Assembly (NCBI GenBank): GCA_012838035.1
Contig: DUQB01000033.1
Coordinates: 1-58,144 of the forward strand
Source of the DNA: Bacillota bacterium
Lineage (GTDB): Bacteria; Bacillota; Limnochordia; DTU080
Length of the DNA stretch: 58,144 nt
Direction of reading: 5' to 3'
Shown: piece by piece, positions 8,949 through 17,508 of the stretch
Position numbering within the stretch: position 1 is the stretch's first letter
Layout: each line of letters opens with the position of its first letter
The notes under the pieces: model-generated
Database searches by the model: none
Seen by the model: the letters and a program-made list of their open reading frames with translations, nothing else
Told to the model about the DNA's origin: nothing
Made by a program: the position numbers and the translations under genes

Positions 8949-9956
8949 ACTTACGAAATCGCGGTATTGCTCCAGCTGTTGACGCAATAAGGCAGGCGTG
9001 TCCAGGTTGTAGGGACAATGGGCTTTACAATGGCCACATTCGATGCAATCGTTGATCCGTGCCATGGACTCCTGCCAAGGTGTCGTAACATACTGCTGAT
9101 ACGGCGCCCGCTGCAGCAACAGCGTGATGCGAGCCGCCATCGGTATAGGAATATTAGCCGGGCAGGGTAAACAGTAACCGCAACCGCGACAAAAGTCACC
9201 TACCAGCTCGGCTCGCTCCCTCTCAATGGCCTGCAACATCGCGGTATCCAGTTGGGGTGGTTGCTTTTCCAGAGAGATAAACTCATCGAGTTCATGTTCA
9301 TACTGAATACCCCAAATAGGGACGATTCCGGAAAATTGCCTGAGAAAGGCGAAGGCGAGAGCAGCGTTGGTGATCAGCCCGCCGGACAGCGCTTTCATAG
9401 CGATCAGGCCGACATCGTGTCGCCTACATATATCCGCCAAAACCAACTCTTCCTGTGAGGAAAGCAAGCTCAACGGATACTGAACGGTATCGTACAAACC
9501 CGATCGTACCGCTTCCAAGGCCAAGGTCAGGCGGTGATTCGTTATACCGATATAACGTACCAACCCGCGTTCCTTGGCTTCCAACAATCCGGCATAAGGA
9601 CCATCCACATCATTGGGATCGGGCAAGGTTCTCGGATTATGTAACTGCAAGATGTCCACATAGTCGACCTTGAGCATCTGCAGAGATGTGGTCAAATCTC
9701 GCAATAGATCGGTTTTATCGCCGGCGTGGCTCTTTGTGGCGATAAACGGTCTCTCCCTCATATTGCCGAACGCTAGGCCGAGCTTCATCTCGCTATCAGT
9801 GTAACCACGAGCCGTATCAAAGAAATTGATGCCCTGCTCATAAGCACGCCGCAGCAAGCGTACCGCTTCGGAAGTTCCGATTCTTTGTATAGGTAATGCG
9901 CCAAAACCACTGCGCGAAACCATCATGTTCGTACGACCTAATCTGACCTGTTCCAT
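8934..9956 (-). CDS. Aldo/keto reductase with C-terminal 4Fe-4S domain
   Basis: A 340-residue cytoplasmic oxidoreductase. The N-terminal two thirds form the aldo/keto reductase barrel, with the catalytic Asp and Tyr in FFDTARGYTDSE, the Lys in ATKSHAG and the His in ILQLHNP. The C-terminus carries two ferredoxin-like cysteine clusters, CRGCGYCLPCP and CIECGHCKAHCP, enough for up to two 4Fe-4S centres. This fusion is common in anaerobes. The substrate is unknown; sugars or sugar-derived ketones fit the neighbourhood. GGGAGGAAGTAT precedes the ATG. Confidence 0.9.
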   Translation of the reverse strand: MEQVRLGRTNMMVSRSGFGALPIQRIGTSEAVRLLRRAYEQGINFFDTARGYTDSEMKLGLAFGNMRERPFIATKSHAGDKTDLLRDLTTSLQMLKVDYVDILQLHNPRTLPDPNDVDGPYAGLLEAKERGLVRYIGITNHRLTLALEAVRSGLYDTVQYPLSLLSSQEELVLADICRRHDVGLIAMKALSGGLITNAALAFAFLRQFSGIVPIWGIQYEHELDEFISLEKQPPQLDTAMLQAIERERAELVGDFCRGCGYCLPCPANIPIPMAARITLLLQRAPYQQYVTTPWQESMARINDCIECGHCKAHCPYNLDTPALLRQQLEQYRDFVSKLPC

Positions 9957-10274
9957 ATACTTCCTCCCAGACTATACCTACTGTTTAGTATATAACACCT
10001 GCCGTGTCTGTTCACGGCATCCGATTGCCTATTCCAAACCGTCAAACGACTGCCGAAAATCGCTTAGTCCATACCTTTGACTGTCGATAACTCTATTAGG
10101 ATATCATGTTTAGAGCCATTACGTTTCGTACTGTTTTACAACGTTAACGGACAGATGCCATTACCGCCCTTGAAAACAGCGCTTCATTTTTACAGTAAAA
10201 ATAAAGGGAAACTCATATCTTGGTCTAATTATCTCTTTAAAGACCTATCTCAAAAAATGAAGGAGTGCTCGGCA
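9957..10274. other. Divergent promoter region of the aldo/keto reductase and CBM9 genes
   Basis: On the minus strand, TATACT (9987-9992) with a 17-base spacer to a poor -35 (GTGAAC, 10010-10015) may serve the reductase. A six-base-pair hairpin, GCCGTG/CACGGC at 10001-10018, overlaps that -35. On the plus strand, TTGACT (10077-10082) and TATCAT (10102-10107) are 19 bases apart and may start the CBM9 transcript about 150 bases before its gene. The reading frame open through 10077-10274 lacks a start with a ribosome binding site and is treated as leader. Confidence 0.35.
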
Positions 10275-10919
10275 ATGAAGAGAGTATGGTTCGCAGCGTT
10301 CGTTGTCACCCTAACGGTACTATGCACGTCGGTGCTCGCTTTGGGCGCAAGTTATCCCAACTTAAGCGTCACCATTCCAAAAGTCAGCGCGCCTGTTATT
10401 GACGGTAAACTGAATGACGCAGCCTGGCTGACCGCCAGCATCGCAGGTGGGAAGTATGTGGTAGACGCTTCCAACATGGGAGATCAGCTCACTCAGTATC
10501 CCAGAGTCGCTTATGTAGGTTACGACGATAACGCTCTTTACGTCGCAGTAATGGTTTTCACCCCCGATGTTGCGAAACTGGTGGGTGAAGGCCCCAACTG
10601 GTGGACCACCGATGAAGTTGAGATATTCGTCGACCCGTTCCATGCCGGTGCGCCCATCCAAATCGGCATTACCTCCGCCGGTCACATTTCCGTCTCCGAT
10701 GTTGATGCGGTAGTGAGTAAGGAGGGCATCCGGTGGATCGTGGAAGCCGCCATTCCTTGGAGTGCAATAGGTGGTATCGCTCCTAAACCGGGCGACAAAT
10801 GGGGTATCAACTTCTGCGGTCGGCAAATGGCCGATGGCGACATGTGGTTGGCCTACAACGTCCCGTTCGGCGCATTCCGCCAAGCCGATAAGATGGCCGA
10901 CGCAGTGTTCGGTGAGTAG
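10275..10919 (+). CDS. Secreted CBM9-family carbohydrate-binding protein, copy 1
   Basis: A 214-residue protein: signal peptide (VWFAAFVVTLTVLCTSVLA), then one CBM9-like domain filling the rest. Family traits are PVIDGKLNDAAWL at the start of the domain, a YDDNALYVAVMVF strand, DEVEIFVDPF and the final ADAVFGE. CBM9 modules usually decorate xylanases; here the module stands alone, so the protein may be a periplasmic or surface sugar-binding protein. AAGGAGTG precedes the ATG at 10275. It is the most divergent of three tandem paralogues and may be cotranscribed with the second, 119 bases downstream. Confidence 0.85.
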   Translation: MKRVWFAAFVVTLTVLCTSVLALGASYPNLSVTIPKVSAPVIDGKLNDAAWLTASIAGGKYVVDASNMGDQLTQYPRVAYVGYDDNALYVAVMVFTPDVAKLVGEGPNWWTTDEVEIFVDPFHAGAPIQIGITSAGHISVSDVDAVVSKEGIRWIVEAAIPWSAIGGIAPKPGDKWGINFCGRQMADGDMWLAYNVPFGAFRQADKMADAVFGE

Positions 10920-11038
10920 TCTTTCCCGACGCTCATGTTCCTACGGACAAATTATCAACAAACCGTTCCAGACCTAGAGGAGTTCGCATCTAAGGGTCAA
11001 ATACGAGTAAAGGAATAATCACTAGAGGAGTGAGGTTA

Positions 11039-11692
11039 ATGATCAAGAGGTTCGTCACAGCCGTTGTTATTAGCCTTTGTTTGACTATGGGCATAGCTGC
11101 CATGGTATCTGCCGCAGCGCTTCTGCAGGTCACCATTCCCAAAGTCGATCAAGCTCCGGTCATCGACGGTAACCTGAACGATGCCGCTTGGCTTAATGCC
11201 AGCATCAAAGGTGGTAAGTTCGTCTCCGACGTTTCCAGCACCGGTACGGCGCTGATCGACTATCCACGTATCGTTTATGCGGCTTACGATGACAATGCGC
11301 TCTATGTCGCCTACCAGATGTTCGCTCCGGATGTTAACGCACTCGTAACCGATGACGCCAGATGGCACTACAACGATGAAGTCGAGCTTATTCTGCATCC
11401 CTACCAATCCGGTGCGGTCGTGCAGTACGGCTTTGTCACCAACGGCGTCGTCGGCACCAACGGCGTCAGCTCAGAAGGTGTCCGGAATGCCGTAGTCAAA
11501 GAGGGTATCCGTGCGGTTATCGAAGTGGCCGTTCCCTGGACCACCATCGGCGTACCCGCTCCCAAGGTCGGCGATAAGTGGGGTATCCACTTCTCCGGTT
11601 ACCAAACAAATCCGCCGCTGTGGATGTCCTTCAGCCAAGCTACCAGCTTCTTGAGACCCGAAATGATGGGCATCGCCGTGTTCGGCGAGTAA
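11039..11692 (+). CDS. Secreted CBM9-family carbohydrate-binding protein, copy 2
   Basis: A 217-residue paralogue with signal peptide (RFVTAVVISLCLTMGIAAMV) and a single CBM9-like domain (APVIDGNLNDAAWLNASIKG near its start, NDEVELILHP in the middle, IAVFGE at the end). AGAGGAG lies eight bases before the ATG at 11039; a GTG at 11030 overlaps that ribosome binding site and is unlikely. It is very similar to copy 3 in protein and DNA, indicating a recent tandem duplication. The ligand is unknown. A strong terminator follows at 11716. Confidence 0.88.
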   Translation: MIKRFVTAVVISLCLTMGIAAMVSAAALLQVTIPKVDQAPVIDGNLNDAAWLNASIKGGKFVSDVSSTGTALIDYPRIVYAAYDDNALYVAYQMFAPDVNALVTDDARWHYNDEVELILHPYQSGAVVQYGFVTNGVVGTNGVSSEGVRNAVVKEGIRAVIEVAVPWTTIGVPAPKVGDKWGIHFSGYQTNPPLWMSFSQATSFLRPEMMGIAVFGE

Positions 11693-11715
11693 CCGCCGAT
11701 AACACATGATACATC

Positions 11716-11746
11716 AAGAGGCCACACAACTGTGTGGCCTCTTTTT
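11716..11746 (+). terminator. Strong Rho-independent terminator after CBM9 copy 2
   Basis: A perfect 12-base-pair stem, 11716-11727 with 11732-11743, encloses a four-base loop (AACT) and runs straight into a T tract. The stem core GGCCACAC resembles that of the terminator after copy 3, so the duplication may have included the terminator. Confidence 0.88.
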
Positions 11747-11796
11747 ATAGCAGATATTTTGTTTAGGATTTCTTTGTTAGTTAAAGAGGAAAACCC

Positions 11797-11931
11797 ATGC
11801 CAAGGTCAAATATGAGCAGAGAGTACATGCAAAGCAGTCCATTCTTTAGTACCTTGGATGAGGAACCACTACGCCTGAGGTTGAGGGGGGGCAGTCTGAG
11901 CGTAATTGTACTCAATCCCATAAACTGTTAG
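11797..11931 (+). CDS. Possible 44-residue leader ORF upstream of CBM9 copy 3
   Basis: An ATG at 11797 behind AAAGAGGAAAACCC opens 44 codons (MPRSNMSREYMQSSPFFSTL to the end VLNPINC). The TAG stop at 11929-11931 overlaps the ribosome binding site (TTAGGAG) of CBM9 copy 3. That placement would allow translational coupling or attenuation. There is no recognisable domain or signal peptide, and it may be a chance frame. Confidence 0.3.
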   Translation: MPRSNMSREYMQSSPFFSTLDEEPLRLRLRGGSLSVIVLNPINC

Positions 11932-11942
11932 GAGTGTTTTTC

Positions 11943-12602
11943 GTGTTCAAAAGGTTAACAACAGCAATGGTCGTCAGTGTCTGTCTGGTATTAGGTTTAG
12001 CTGCAATGGCAGCCGCAGCCGGTCCCTCGCTTCTCCAGTTTACCATTCCTATGGTAGATAAGGCGCCGGTTATCGACGGCATCCTTGACGATGCGGCTTG
12101 GCTCGATGCCAGCATCAAAGGCGGCAAGTTCATCTCCGACGTATCCAGCACAGGCGCGGCGTTAGTCGATTATCCTCGCATTGTTTATGCAGGATACGAT
12201 GCGGATGCGCTTTATGTAGCCTATTTGATGTTCGCTCCGGATGTAAACGCACTGAAGACCGACGATGCCAAATGGTTTTATAACGATGAGGTTGAGCTTA
12301 TCATGCAGCCCAACCAGACCGGCGCAGTCGTTCAGTACGGCTTCGTCACCAATGGCGACATCGGCACCAACGGTGTCAGCTCTGAAGGCATTAAGAACGC
12401 CATAGTCAAAGATGGTGTCCGTGTCGTTATCGAGATAGCCGTTCCTTGGTCCACCATCGGCGTCGCCGCTCCTAAGGTTGGTGACAAGTGGGGTATGCAC
12501 TTTTCCGGTTATCAGACGAATCCGCCCCTGTGGATGTCCCACAGCCAAGCCTCCGGTTTCCTGAAGCCTGAACTGATGGGAACCGCTGTCTTTGGTGAGT
12601 AA
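11943..12602 (+). CDS. Secreted CBM9-family carbohydrate-binding protein, copy 3
   Basis: A 219-residue near-duplicate of copy 2: signal peptide (VVSVCLVLGLAAMAAAA), then one CBM9 domain with APVIDGILDDAAWLDASIKG, NDEVELIMQP and TAVFGE at the C-terminus. GTG at 11943 is chosen because TTAGGAG lies eight bases upstream; an earlier in-frame GTG at 11934 overlaps that site. It sits behind the terminator of copy 2, so it probably has its own promoter, which I could not pin down. The role is presumably sugar binding outside the cytoplasmic membrane. Confidence 0.88.
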   Translation: MFKRLTTAMVVSVCLVLGLAAMAAAAGPSLLQFTIPMVDKAPVIDGILDDAAWLDASIKGGKFISDVSSTGAALVDYPRIVYAGYDADALYVAYLMFAPDVNALKTDDAKWFYNDEVELIMQPNQTGAVVQYGFVTNGDIGTNGVSSEGIKNAIVKDGVRVVIEIAVPWSTIGVAAPKVGDKWGMHFSGYQTNPPLWMSHSQASGFLKPELMGTAVFGE

Positions 12603-12634
12603 TCCGCGCATTGCGATAAGTTACCGCAGCAATG

Positions 12635-12666
12635 CAAAGGGCCACGTAGATGTGGCCCTTTGTTTT
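12635..12666 (+). terminator. Rho-independent terminator after CBM9 copy 3
   Basis: CAAAGGGCCAC (12635-12645) pairs with GTGGCCCTTTG (12652-12662) around a six-base loop and is followed by TTTT. It lies just before the convergent small gene. Confidence 0.85.
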
Positions 12667-12667
12667 A

Positions 12668-12943
12668 CTAATCTTTGATCTCGTCTCCTGCTTCAGCCGG
12701 TTCATTCTCGACCGTTGTGAAGTGAGCTGATAAAAACTCCTCCGCTGCCTCCTGTTGGCTAGCCGGCACTTGAATCTCCGCAGCCAATTTGCCCACCGAT
12801 ATACCAGTTATTACCCCGATCGTCTCTTGTTTTACATACGTTTGAAAACCGGCATCTTGCAACAGGGCTACAATTACGGCCGTTTCTACCTGATTAGCTG
12901 GTTCATACACCGTCACCCAAGAGTCCGCCTTGTTAGTCTGCAT
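12668..12943 (-). CDS. DUF2007-like small protein
   Basis: About 91 residues. The segment VTVYEPANQVETAVIVALL and the following LQDAGFQTYVKQE, with IQVPASQQEAAEEFL at the end, match the DUF2007 pattern (a short alpha/beta domain, often annotated as a putative signal-transducing protein). The tail is acidic (EPAEAGDEIKD). AAAGG precedes several possible starts; ATG at 12943 has the best spacing, and GTG/ATG at 12955/12952 are alternatives. No function is known. Confidence 0.72.
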   Translation of the reverse strand: MQTNKADSWVTVYEPANQVETAVIVALLQDAGFQTYVKQETIGVITGISVGKLAAEIQVPASQQEAAEEFLSAHFTTVENEPAEAGDEIKD

Positions 12944-13208
12944 CGCGCTCATCACCTTTCTTTACACCAACGATATACCACCTTGAGCAACAACGCGCAA
13001 GTTAAAGTCCGATAAAAACAGCAACGACCATCTCGCCTCAGTTCTCTCTCGAACCCATAAAAGGTCAACTCTCAAGCACTTGCCGCTCGACCGGGCGGCA
13101 AACCGGAAAGGTGCAGCGCTTTTTGCGGTTTGAACAGGAAAGACAGGAACCGAGAGCGAACAGTGCGATTAAATCACTGCAGATAGTGAATAGCGGAGGT
13201 ACGACGCA

Positions 13209-14183
13209 TTGCAAACATCACAGCTCATCCTGGCCATTGACGGCGGTCAGACGTCAACCGGTATTTGGCTACTGTCCAAGTGCCGCGAATATAGTGGTTA
13301 CCGACAAACGCGGGGCTTTCAGTATACTACGGAAAACAGCGGTGTTACCTCTCCGCTAAGCCAGACCGAGAGCATCATCGCAGCTATAAACGAGCTGGTG
13401 GCAGAAGGCTCTTTCACCTTAGCGGACATCGTTGCGGTCTCTTGTAGCTTTAGCGGGCATCCGCCCGGATTAGGCGCATACTTACGCAGTCTGCCACAAG
13501 CCCAAATTCATGTGATGGAAGATAGCGAAGCGGCATATCTGGGCTCTCTTTGGCATGATCCGGGTGTTTCGCTCATCAGCGGCACAGGAACGGTGGCTTT
13601 AGCGTCGGATGGCGAAAGGCGAAAAATCATCGGTGGTTGGGGTTATCTATTCGGTGATTTCGGCGGCGCCTGGGGCATAGTCCGTCAAGCGGTTACTAGG
13701 GCGGCTTATGCCAGTGAAGGCCTGTCTCCCCCAACCCAATTAGAGAACGCCTTGCTCGAGCATTTCCAAGTCAAGTCGTTTCGCACGTTAATCTGGGATC
13801 TGTACGAGGGTAGACGTCAAAGACATCAATTCGGCTCAGCAGCGCCATTAGTACTGCACTTGGCGGAAGCAGGCGATACGGCAGCAAAGGAAGTCGTCCA
13901 TGAAGCCGCCCGGGAACTGGCCGGCTATGTACTAGCCGGCATGAGGCAAATGCGGTTGGCATCGCCGGTCGCTTTAGGCTATGCCGGCGGCGTACTCGTC
14001 GGCAGCGCATACCTCCGGTCGCAGATTACGGTGTTGCTGAGAGAGCAGCAGGTTGAGGTTAAGGCCTGGTTGCGCGGCTCCGCCATAGCAGGTAGCGCAC
14101 TAAAAGCGTTGGAGATGAGCGGCATCGGTATCACGCCACAGATACGCCAAGACATGGCTGCGCTGGCCGGTAATCTGAAGTAA
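13209..14183 (+). CDS. BadF/BadG-type sugar kinase (N-acetylglucosamine kinase-like)
   Basis: A 324-residue ASKHA-fold ATPase. Visible motifs are the phosphate-1 loop LAIDGGQTSTG, the phosphate-2 region SLISGTGTVAL, GGWGYLFGDFGGAWGI and, near the C-terminus, YAGGVLVGS. The GSG/GTG-type glycine clusters and length match the GlcNAc-kinase branch rather than the benzoyl-CoA reductase activators, which carry an Fe-S cluster. The start is TTG at 13209, with GGAGGT eight bases upstream. It is monocistronic. The likely product is an amino-sugar 6-phosphate. A second family member is at 33598-34614. Confidence 0.8.
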   Translation: MQTSQLILAIDGGQTSTGIWLLSKCREYSGYRQTRGFQYTTENSGVTSPLSQTESIIAAINELVAEGSFTLADIVAVSCSFSGHPPGLGAYLRSLPQAQIHVMEDSEAAYLGSLWHDPGVSLISGTGTVALASDGERRKIIGGWGYLFGDFGGAWGIVRQAVTRAAYASEGLSPPTQLENALLEHFQVKSFRTLIWDLYEGRRQRHQFGSAAPLVLHLAEAGDTAAKEVVHEAARELAGYVLAGMRQMRLASPVALGYAGGVLVGSAYLRSQITVLLREQQVEVKAWLRGSAIAGSALKALEMSGIGITPQIRQDMAALAGNLK

Positions 14184-14264
14184 GGCTGAATAATGCGCTC
14201 CGTGCTTGTGTATGGCCGTAACGATTGGTTGAGCACCGGACCGGTCCTCACACAGGCTTTTCAG

Positions 14265-14891
14265 TTACTTCATCTCCTGCGGCTGCGGTTTTCTGCTTTT
14301 ATACCAGACGATGACTCTAATAGTAACTACCACTATCAGTAGCCCTAATGCCCAAGGCCATATGCGCCGACCAACGTCGATGACATCATGCCAGTTCTCG
14401 CCGAGGTAATATCCCAAGGCTACGGTTACCGCAAAGTAAAGCGCATTGGCCACATAGATGGCAATAAGCGTCGGGCGGGGTTGCGCTCCAAAGAGTCCTA
14501 CTGCTAAAACCGTGGCAAAGCTCATCCCGGGAACGAGTTTACCGGCAAAGACGATCCACAACCCGCGCCTTTTAAACCAAGCCTCTACTTGGTTTAAACG
14601 TTCCGGCGTGACTTGGTTTCGTACCCATTTAAGCGTAAAAAGGTGTTTCCCGTATCTACGTGCCAGATAGTAGAGAATTGTGCTGCCGACAGCCATGCCT
14701 GCTCCCAGCGCCAACCACGCCTCGAGCGCATTTACATGTTCAGAGGCGACCAAATAGCCCATAAACAGGCTGATGGTCTCAATGGGGATCGGAGGAACAA
14801 ACACATTAAGTAAGGCCAACCCGAACAATAAGCCGCAAAGGGCAAGCGCTTGGTCGGCAAATTCCGTAACCCACGTAAAGAAAACCGCCAC
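14265..14891 (-). CDS. DedA-family membrane protein
   Basis: A 208-residue integral membrane protein of the DedA (VTT/SNARE-associated) family, implicated in undecaprenyl-phosphate or phospholipid flipping and in membrane potential homeostasis. Visible traits are FVPPIPIETISLFMGYLV, the reentrant loop region WLALGAGMAVGSTILYYLAR, then RYGKHLF, VPGMSFATVLAVGLF and two C-terminal transmembrane segments. The start is GTG at 14891. It is convergent with the sugar kinase and has no evident partner. Confidence 0.9.
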   Translation of the reverse strand: MAVFFTWVTEFADQALALCGLLFGLALLNVFVPPIPIETISLFMGYLVASEHVNALEAWLALGAGMAVGSTILYYLARRYGKHLFTLKWVRNQVTPERLNQVEAWFKRRGLWIVFAGKLVPGMSFATVLAVGLFGAQPRPTLIAIYVANALYFAVTVALGYYLGENWHDVIDVGRRIWPWALGLLIVVVTIRVIVWYKSRKPQPQEMK

Positions 14892-15078
14892 ATTATCACC
14901 CGATTGAGTTCATACATTATGGAGCTTGTACTTTGTTATCCAACCGGTAGTGGAACAGGAACATCATATGTACATATCATCCGGCTTACATAGTGCGGAT
15001 TAGACACATTACTCCCACTACCCACGCTCGCCTACGACCGACGCGGTGTCTTTCCGGCGCTCAAACACTACTAACATC

Positions 15079-15115
15079 CGTGCTTGTTCCGTACGCATAT
15101 GACGAAACAAGCACG
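15079..15115. repeat. Inverted repeat downstream of the amidase
   Basis: CGTGCTTGTT (15079-15088) and AACAAGCACG (15106-15115) form a perfect 10-base-pair stem with a 17-base loop. It lies 21 bases after the stop of the amidase and may act as its terminator, but there is no T tract on either side. Confidence 0.5.
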
Positions 15116-15136
15116 CCTTCTGATCCTAAATGTAGC

Positions 15137-15820
15137 TTAACGATCGGCAAAATAAGCCCTCAACCCTTTCATTATACCTTGGGCTGCTTTAACTTGGTAC
15201 CAGTTGCTTCTTAAAAGCTTCTCTTCGGCCGTGTTGGAGAGAAACCCTATCTCAACAAGTACCGCCGGCATCTTACTGCGCGTTAAGATTCGGAACCCAT
15301 GCCGTATCGTCCCGATATCGCGCGAACCTAAGGCGGCAACCAAGTGTGATTGCACAGTCCGAGCCAGAATAGGTGACCGCCAATAGTACGTTGAGGTACC
15401 GGTGACTGCCGGATCGGGATTGCTGTCGTTATGGACGCTCACTAACACATCCGCATTGTTGGCATTCGCTATGTCGGTACGCGTACGAATCAGCTCCGCC
15501 AACCGCTCCAGATCACTCAGCCTTTTGTATCCGGGCAGATAATCCGCATGACGCGTCAAAACCACCTCGGCCCCTTCCTTCTCAAGCATTTCTTTTAGAA
15601 TAAGCACCGTAGCTAAAGTGTTATCCTTCTCCGCACCACCGGATACACCGATCGCTCCATGGTCGGGACCGCCATGCCCGGCGTCTAAGGCAATCACTTT
15701 GCCGTGTAGAGCAGACTTGGCTGCCATGACCATACCTGAATTGAGAAGTATTGTGATCAACAAAAAAGTCCCTGTTATACCCAGGCGTATCCGAATAATG
15801 CGCAGTATGCCGTGATCCAT
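15137..15820 (-). CDS. N-acetylmuramoyl-L-alanine amidase (Amidase_3)
   Basis: A 227-residue exported zinc amidase that cleaves the MurNAc-L-Ala bond of peptidoglycan. It has an N-terminal hydrophobic signal or anchor (GITGTFLLITILLNSGMVMA) and the Amidase_3 motifs: IALDAGHGGPDHGA (zinc His), DVLVSVHNDSNP (zinc His) and PAVLVEIGFLSN (catalytic Glu), with GAEKDNT providing the other zinc-ligand Glu. There is no cell-wall-binding domain, so it is minimal. AGGAGG precedes the ATG. It is probably a housekeeping or division enzyme. Confidence 0.93.
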   Translation of the reverse strand: MDHGILRIIRIRLGITGTFLLITILLNSGMVMAAKSALHGKVIALDAGHGGPDHGAIGVSGGAEKDNTLATVLILKEMLEKEGAEVVLTRHADYLPGYKRLSDLERLAELIRTRTDIANANNADVLVSVHNDSNPDPAVTGTSTYYWRSPILARTVQSHLVAALGSRDIGTIRHGFRILTRSKMPAVLVEIGFLSNTAEEKLLRSNWYQVKAAQGIMKGLRAYFADR

Positions 15821-15994
15821 GAGTGCGAATCCTCCTAAAAGTATGCAAACGCAGGTTGCTAGGGCTCTGTTGCGTTTTCACGCAGGGAAAATCGCCTTAT
15901 ACTATTCGTCGCCAAGAGACAGCGGCCTTGCGTTAATGTTGAACAGCAGAGGAAAGATCCGGTAAACGCGTGCACCATCACAGTGACGCAACCG

Positions 15995-16021
15995 AAAAGG
16001 GAGCCAAGTGTTTTGGCTCCC
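15995..16021 (-). terminator. Rho-independent terminator of the solute-binding protein gene
   Basis: On the minus strand GGGAGCCAA, a five-base loop and TTGGCTCCC form a nine-base-pair stem followed by TTTT. It lies 34 bases past the stop of the gene at 16056. Confidence 0.85.
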
Positions 16022-16055
16022 TCGCTGCGTCGCAATTTCAGACTCTATACGAAAG

Positions 16056-17309
16056 CTATTGTCCCGAAGCAAACAGGACTGTCAACTCTTCATCCAACTG
16101 CCGCATGGCTGCTTCCACGCTTTGCTCATTCCTGTAAATACTGGTTTCGGCTACGCCTAATTTCGAGCGAATGTCGGCGACCATGGGGTGACTGATCTCG
16201 GGTATGGAGTACTCCAACGATTCTAGGAACGGCTGATGTCGCGGCGCCACCTTGAAGAGATCGTCGAGCCAGGCTCCGCGCCATGGGTGCCATAAGGCCA
16301 CGGTGGCGTACCAATGCTCAGCCGTATCGGGACCGGTAAAGAAAGCGACGACTTCCCAGGCGAGATCCTTATTCTCCGATTGCGAGTTCACAAAATGACC
16401 AAGAGCATAGCTGACGGTACTAGGTTGTCCCGCCTCAAACTTGGGCATGGGCGTGGAGCTCCAGTCGAATACGTAATTAGCTGCTTCAAACGTGGTGATC
16501 TGGTAGTTGGCTCCCCAGTACAGCGCGGCCTTTCCCTGTTGCCAGTGATTGCCCACCGAACCTACCGGATCGGATAGCGTGCGCCACATCTCCGGATACA
16601 GGTTGAGTGCCTTTATCGCATCCGGATGTGAAAACTGCGGCTTTCCATCGTTGGTCAGAGGCTCGATGCCATAACCATACATCAAAGTGGGGAACGTGAA
16701 GCTGGACCAGATCCAACCTCGTGGAATGTAAAACGCAATCTGCTCGTATTGTCCTGTGGAGTTGATCCTAACCAGTTTCTTACCCATCGCCATGAGCTCT
16801 TCCCATGTTTTGGGCGCCCCTGCCACTCCGGATTGAGCAAGTATGTCGTTGTTCACAAATAACCCAAACACGCTGATCTCAGTCGGCATGAAATACATCT
16901 GACCGTCGCGATAATTCAATGTCTGAACGGTACCGGGCAGCAGCTTCCTCTCCAGCTCAGCCTTGCTGTTTACGCCAAAAGCGGCAGGAATAACCGGCGC
17001 CACCATACCTAGTTCAATAAGAGACGCCTGATCGGCAGTGCGCAGCGAAATGATGTCCGGTGCGGCTCCTGCGGCGTAAGCAACCAAGAACTTCTCTTTG
17101 GTATTGGGGATATACGAGATTTCTAAATCGACATCCGGAAACGCTTTGGCGAACTCCGGCAGTAGCGATTCATGCGCCCTCTGGTACGCTTCCGTTCCAC
17201 CGGAAAAGGTCCATAAGGTGATCTTCGTGCGGGCAAGCGCATGATTACCACCGAGAACGCCGCACAACAAGACGATGAGTAGCAAGACGCCTATCAACCG
17301 ATGTCTCAT
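16056..17309 (-). CDS. Extracellular sugar-binding protein of an ABC transporter (orphan)
   Basis: A 417-residue family 1 solute-binding protein. The signal peptide (LIGVLLLIVLLCGVLGG...ALA) lacks a lipobox, so the protein is periplasmic or released. KITLWTFSGG starts the mature fold, and PDIISLRTADQASLIELG, GQMYFMPTEISVFGLFVNND and WEVVAFFTGPDTAEHW are typical of the family. No permease or ATPase gene is adjacent, and its own terminator isolates it, so it must serve components encoded elsewhere. The ATG at 17309 is chosen because AGGGGGG lies six bases upstream; an ATG at 17315 abuts that site. Confidence 0.9.
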   Translation of the reverse strand: MRHRLIGVLLLIVLLCGVLGGNHALARTKITLWTFSGGTEAYQRAHESLLPEFAKAFPDVDLEISYIPNTKEKFLVAYAAGAAPDIISLRTADQASLIELGMVAPVIPAAFGVNSKAELERKLLPGTVQTLNYRDGQMYFMPTEISVFGLFVNNDILAQSGVAGAPKTWEELMAMGKKLVRINSTGQYEQIAFYIPRGWIWSSFTFPTLMYGYGIEPLTNDGKPQFSHPDAIKALNLYPEMWRTLSDPVGSVGNHWQQGKAALYWGANYQITTFEAANYVFDWSSTPMPKFEAGQPSTVSYALGHFVNSQSENKDLAWEVVAFFTGPDTAEHWYATVALWHPWRGAWLDDLFKVAPRHQPFLESLEYSIPEISHPMVADIRSKLGVAETSIYRNEQSVEAAMRQLDEELTVLFASGQ

Positions 17310-17508
17310 GTTCATCCCCCCTATTTTTTAACACTTCCATGTTGTGTTATTACTACACCTCGTCACCTAGAAATCCTTGTTATTGATCTACTTCGAACAA
17401 AATTTTTTTATGGCTGTCGAACTCTACTCTAGTACGCTGTGTCTGAGTATTCGTATGCGGGAAAAGGGGTTGTCCGATCTGCGTCAATTGCATGGAATAA
17501 TGATCTGG

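Noticed and set aside
10077-10274. N-terminal extension of CBM9 copy 1 by 66 codons
   Set aside because: It would bury the signal peptide; AAGGAG and ATG at 10275 give a standard start directly before the signal sequence.
13085-13150. Possible GEMM-like riboswitch (GGCAAACCGGAAAGG)
   Set aside because: Only a short resemblance; the second conserved half and the pairing expected of a cyclic-di-GMP riboswitch are not visible.
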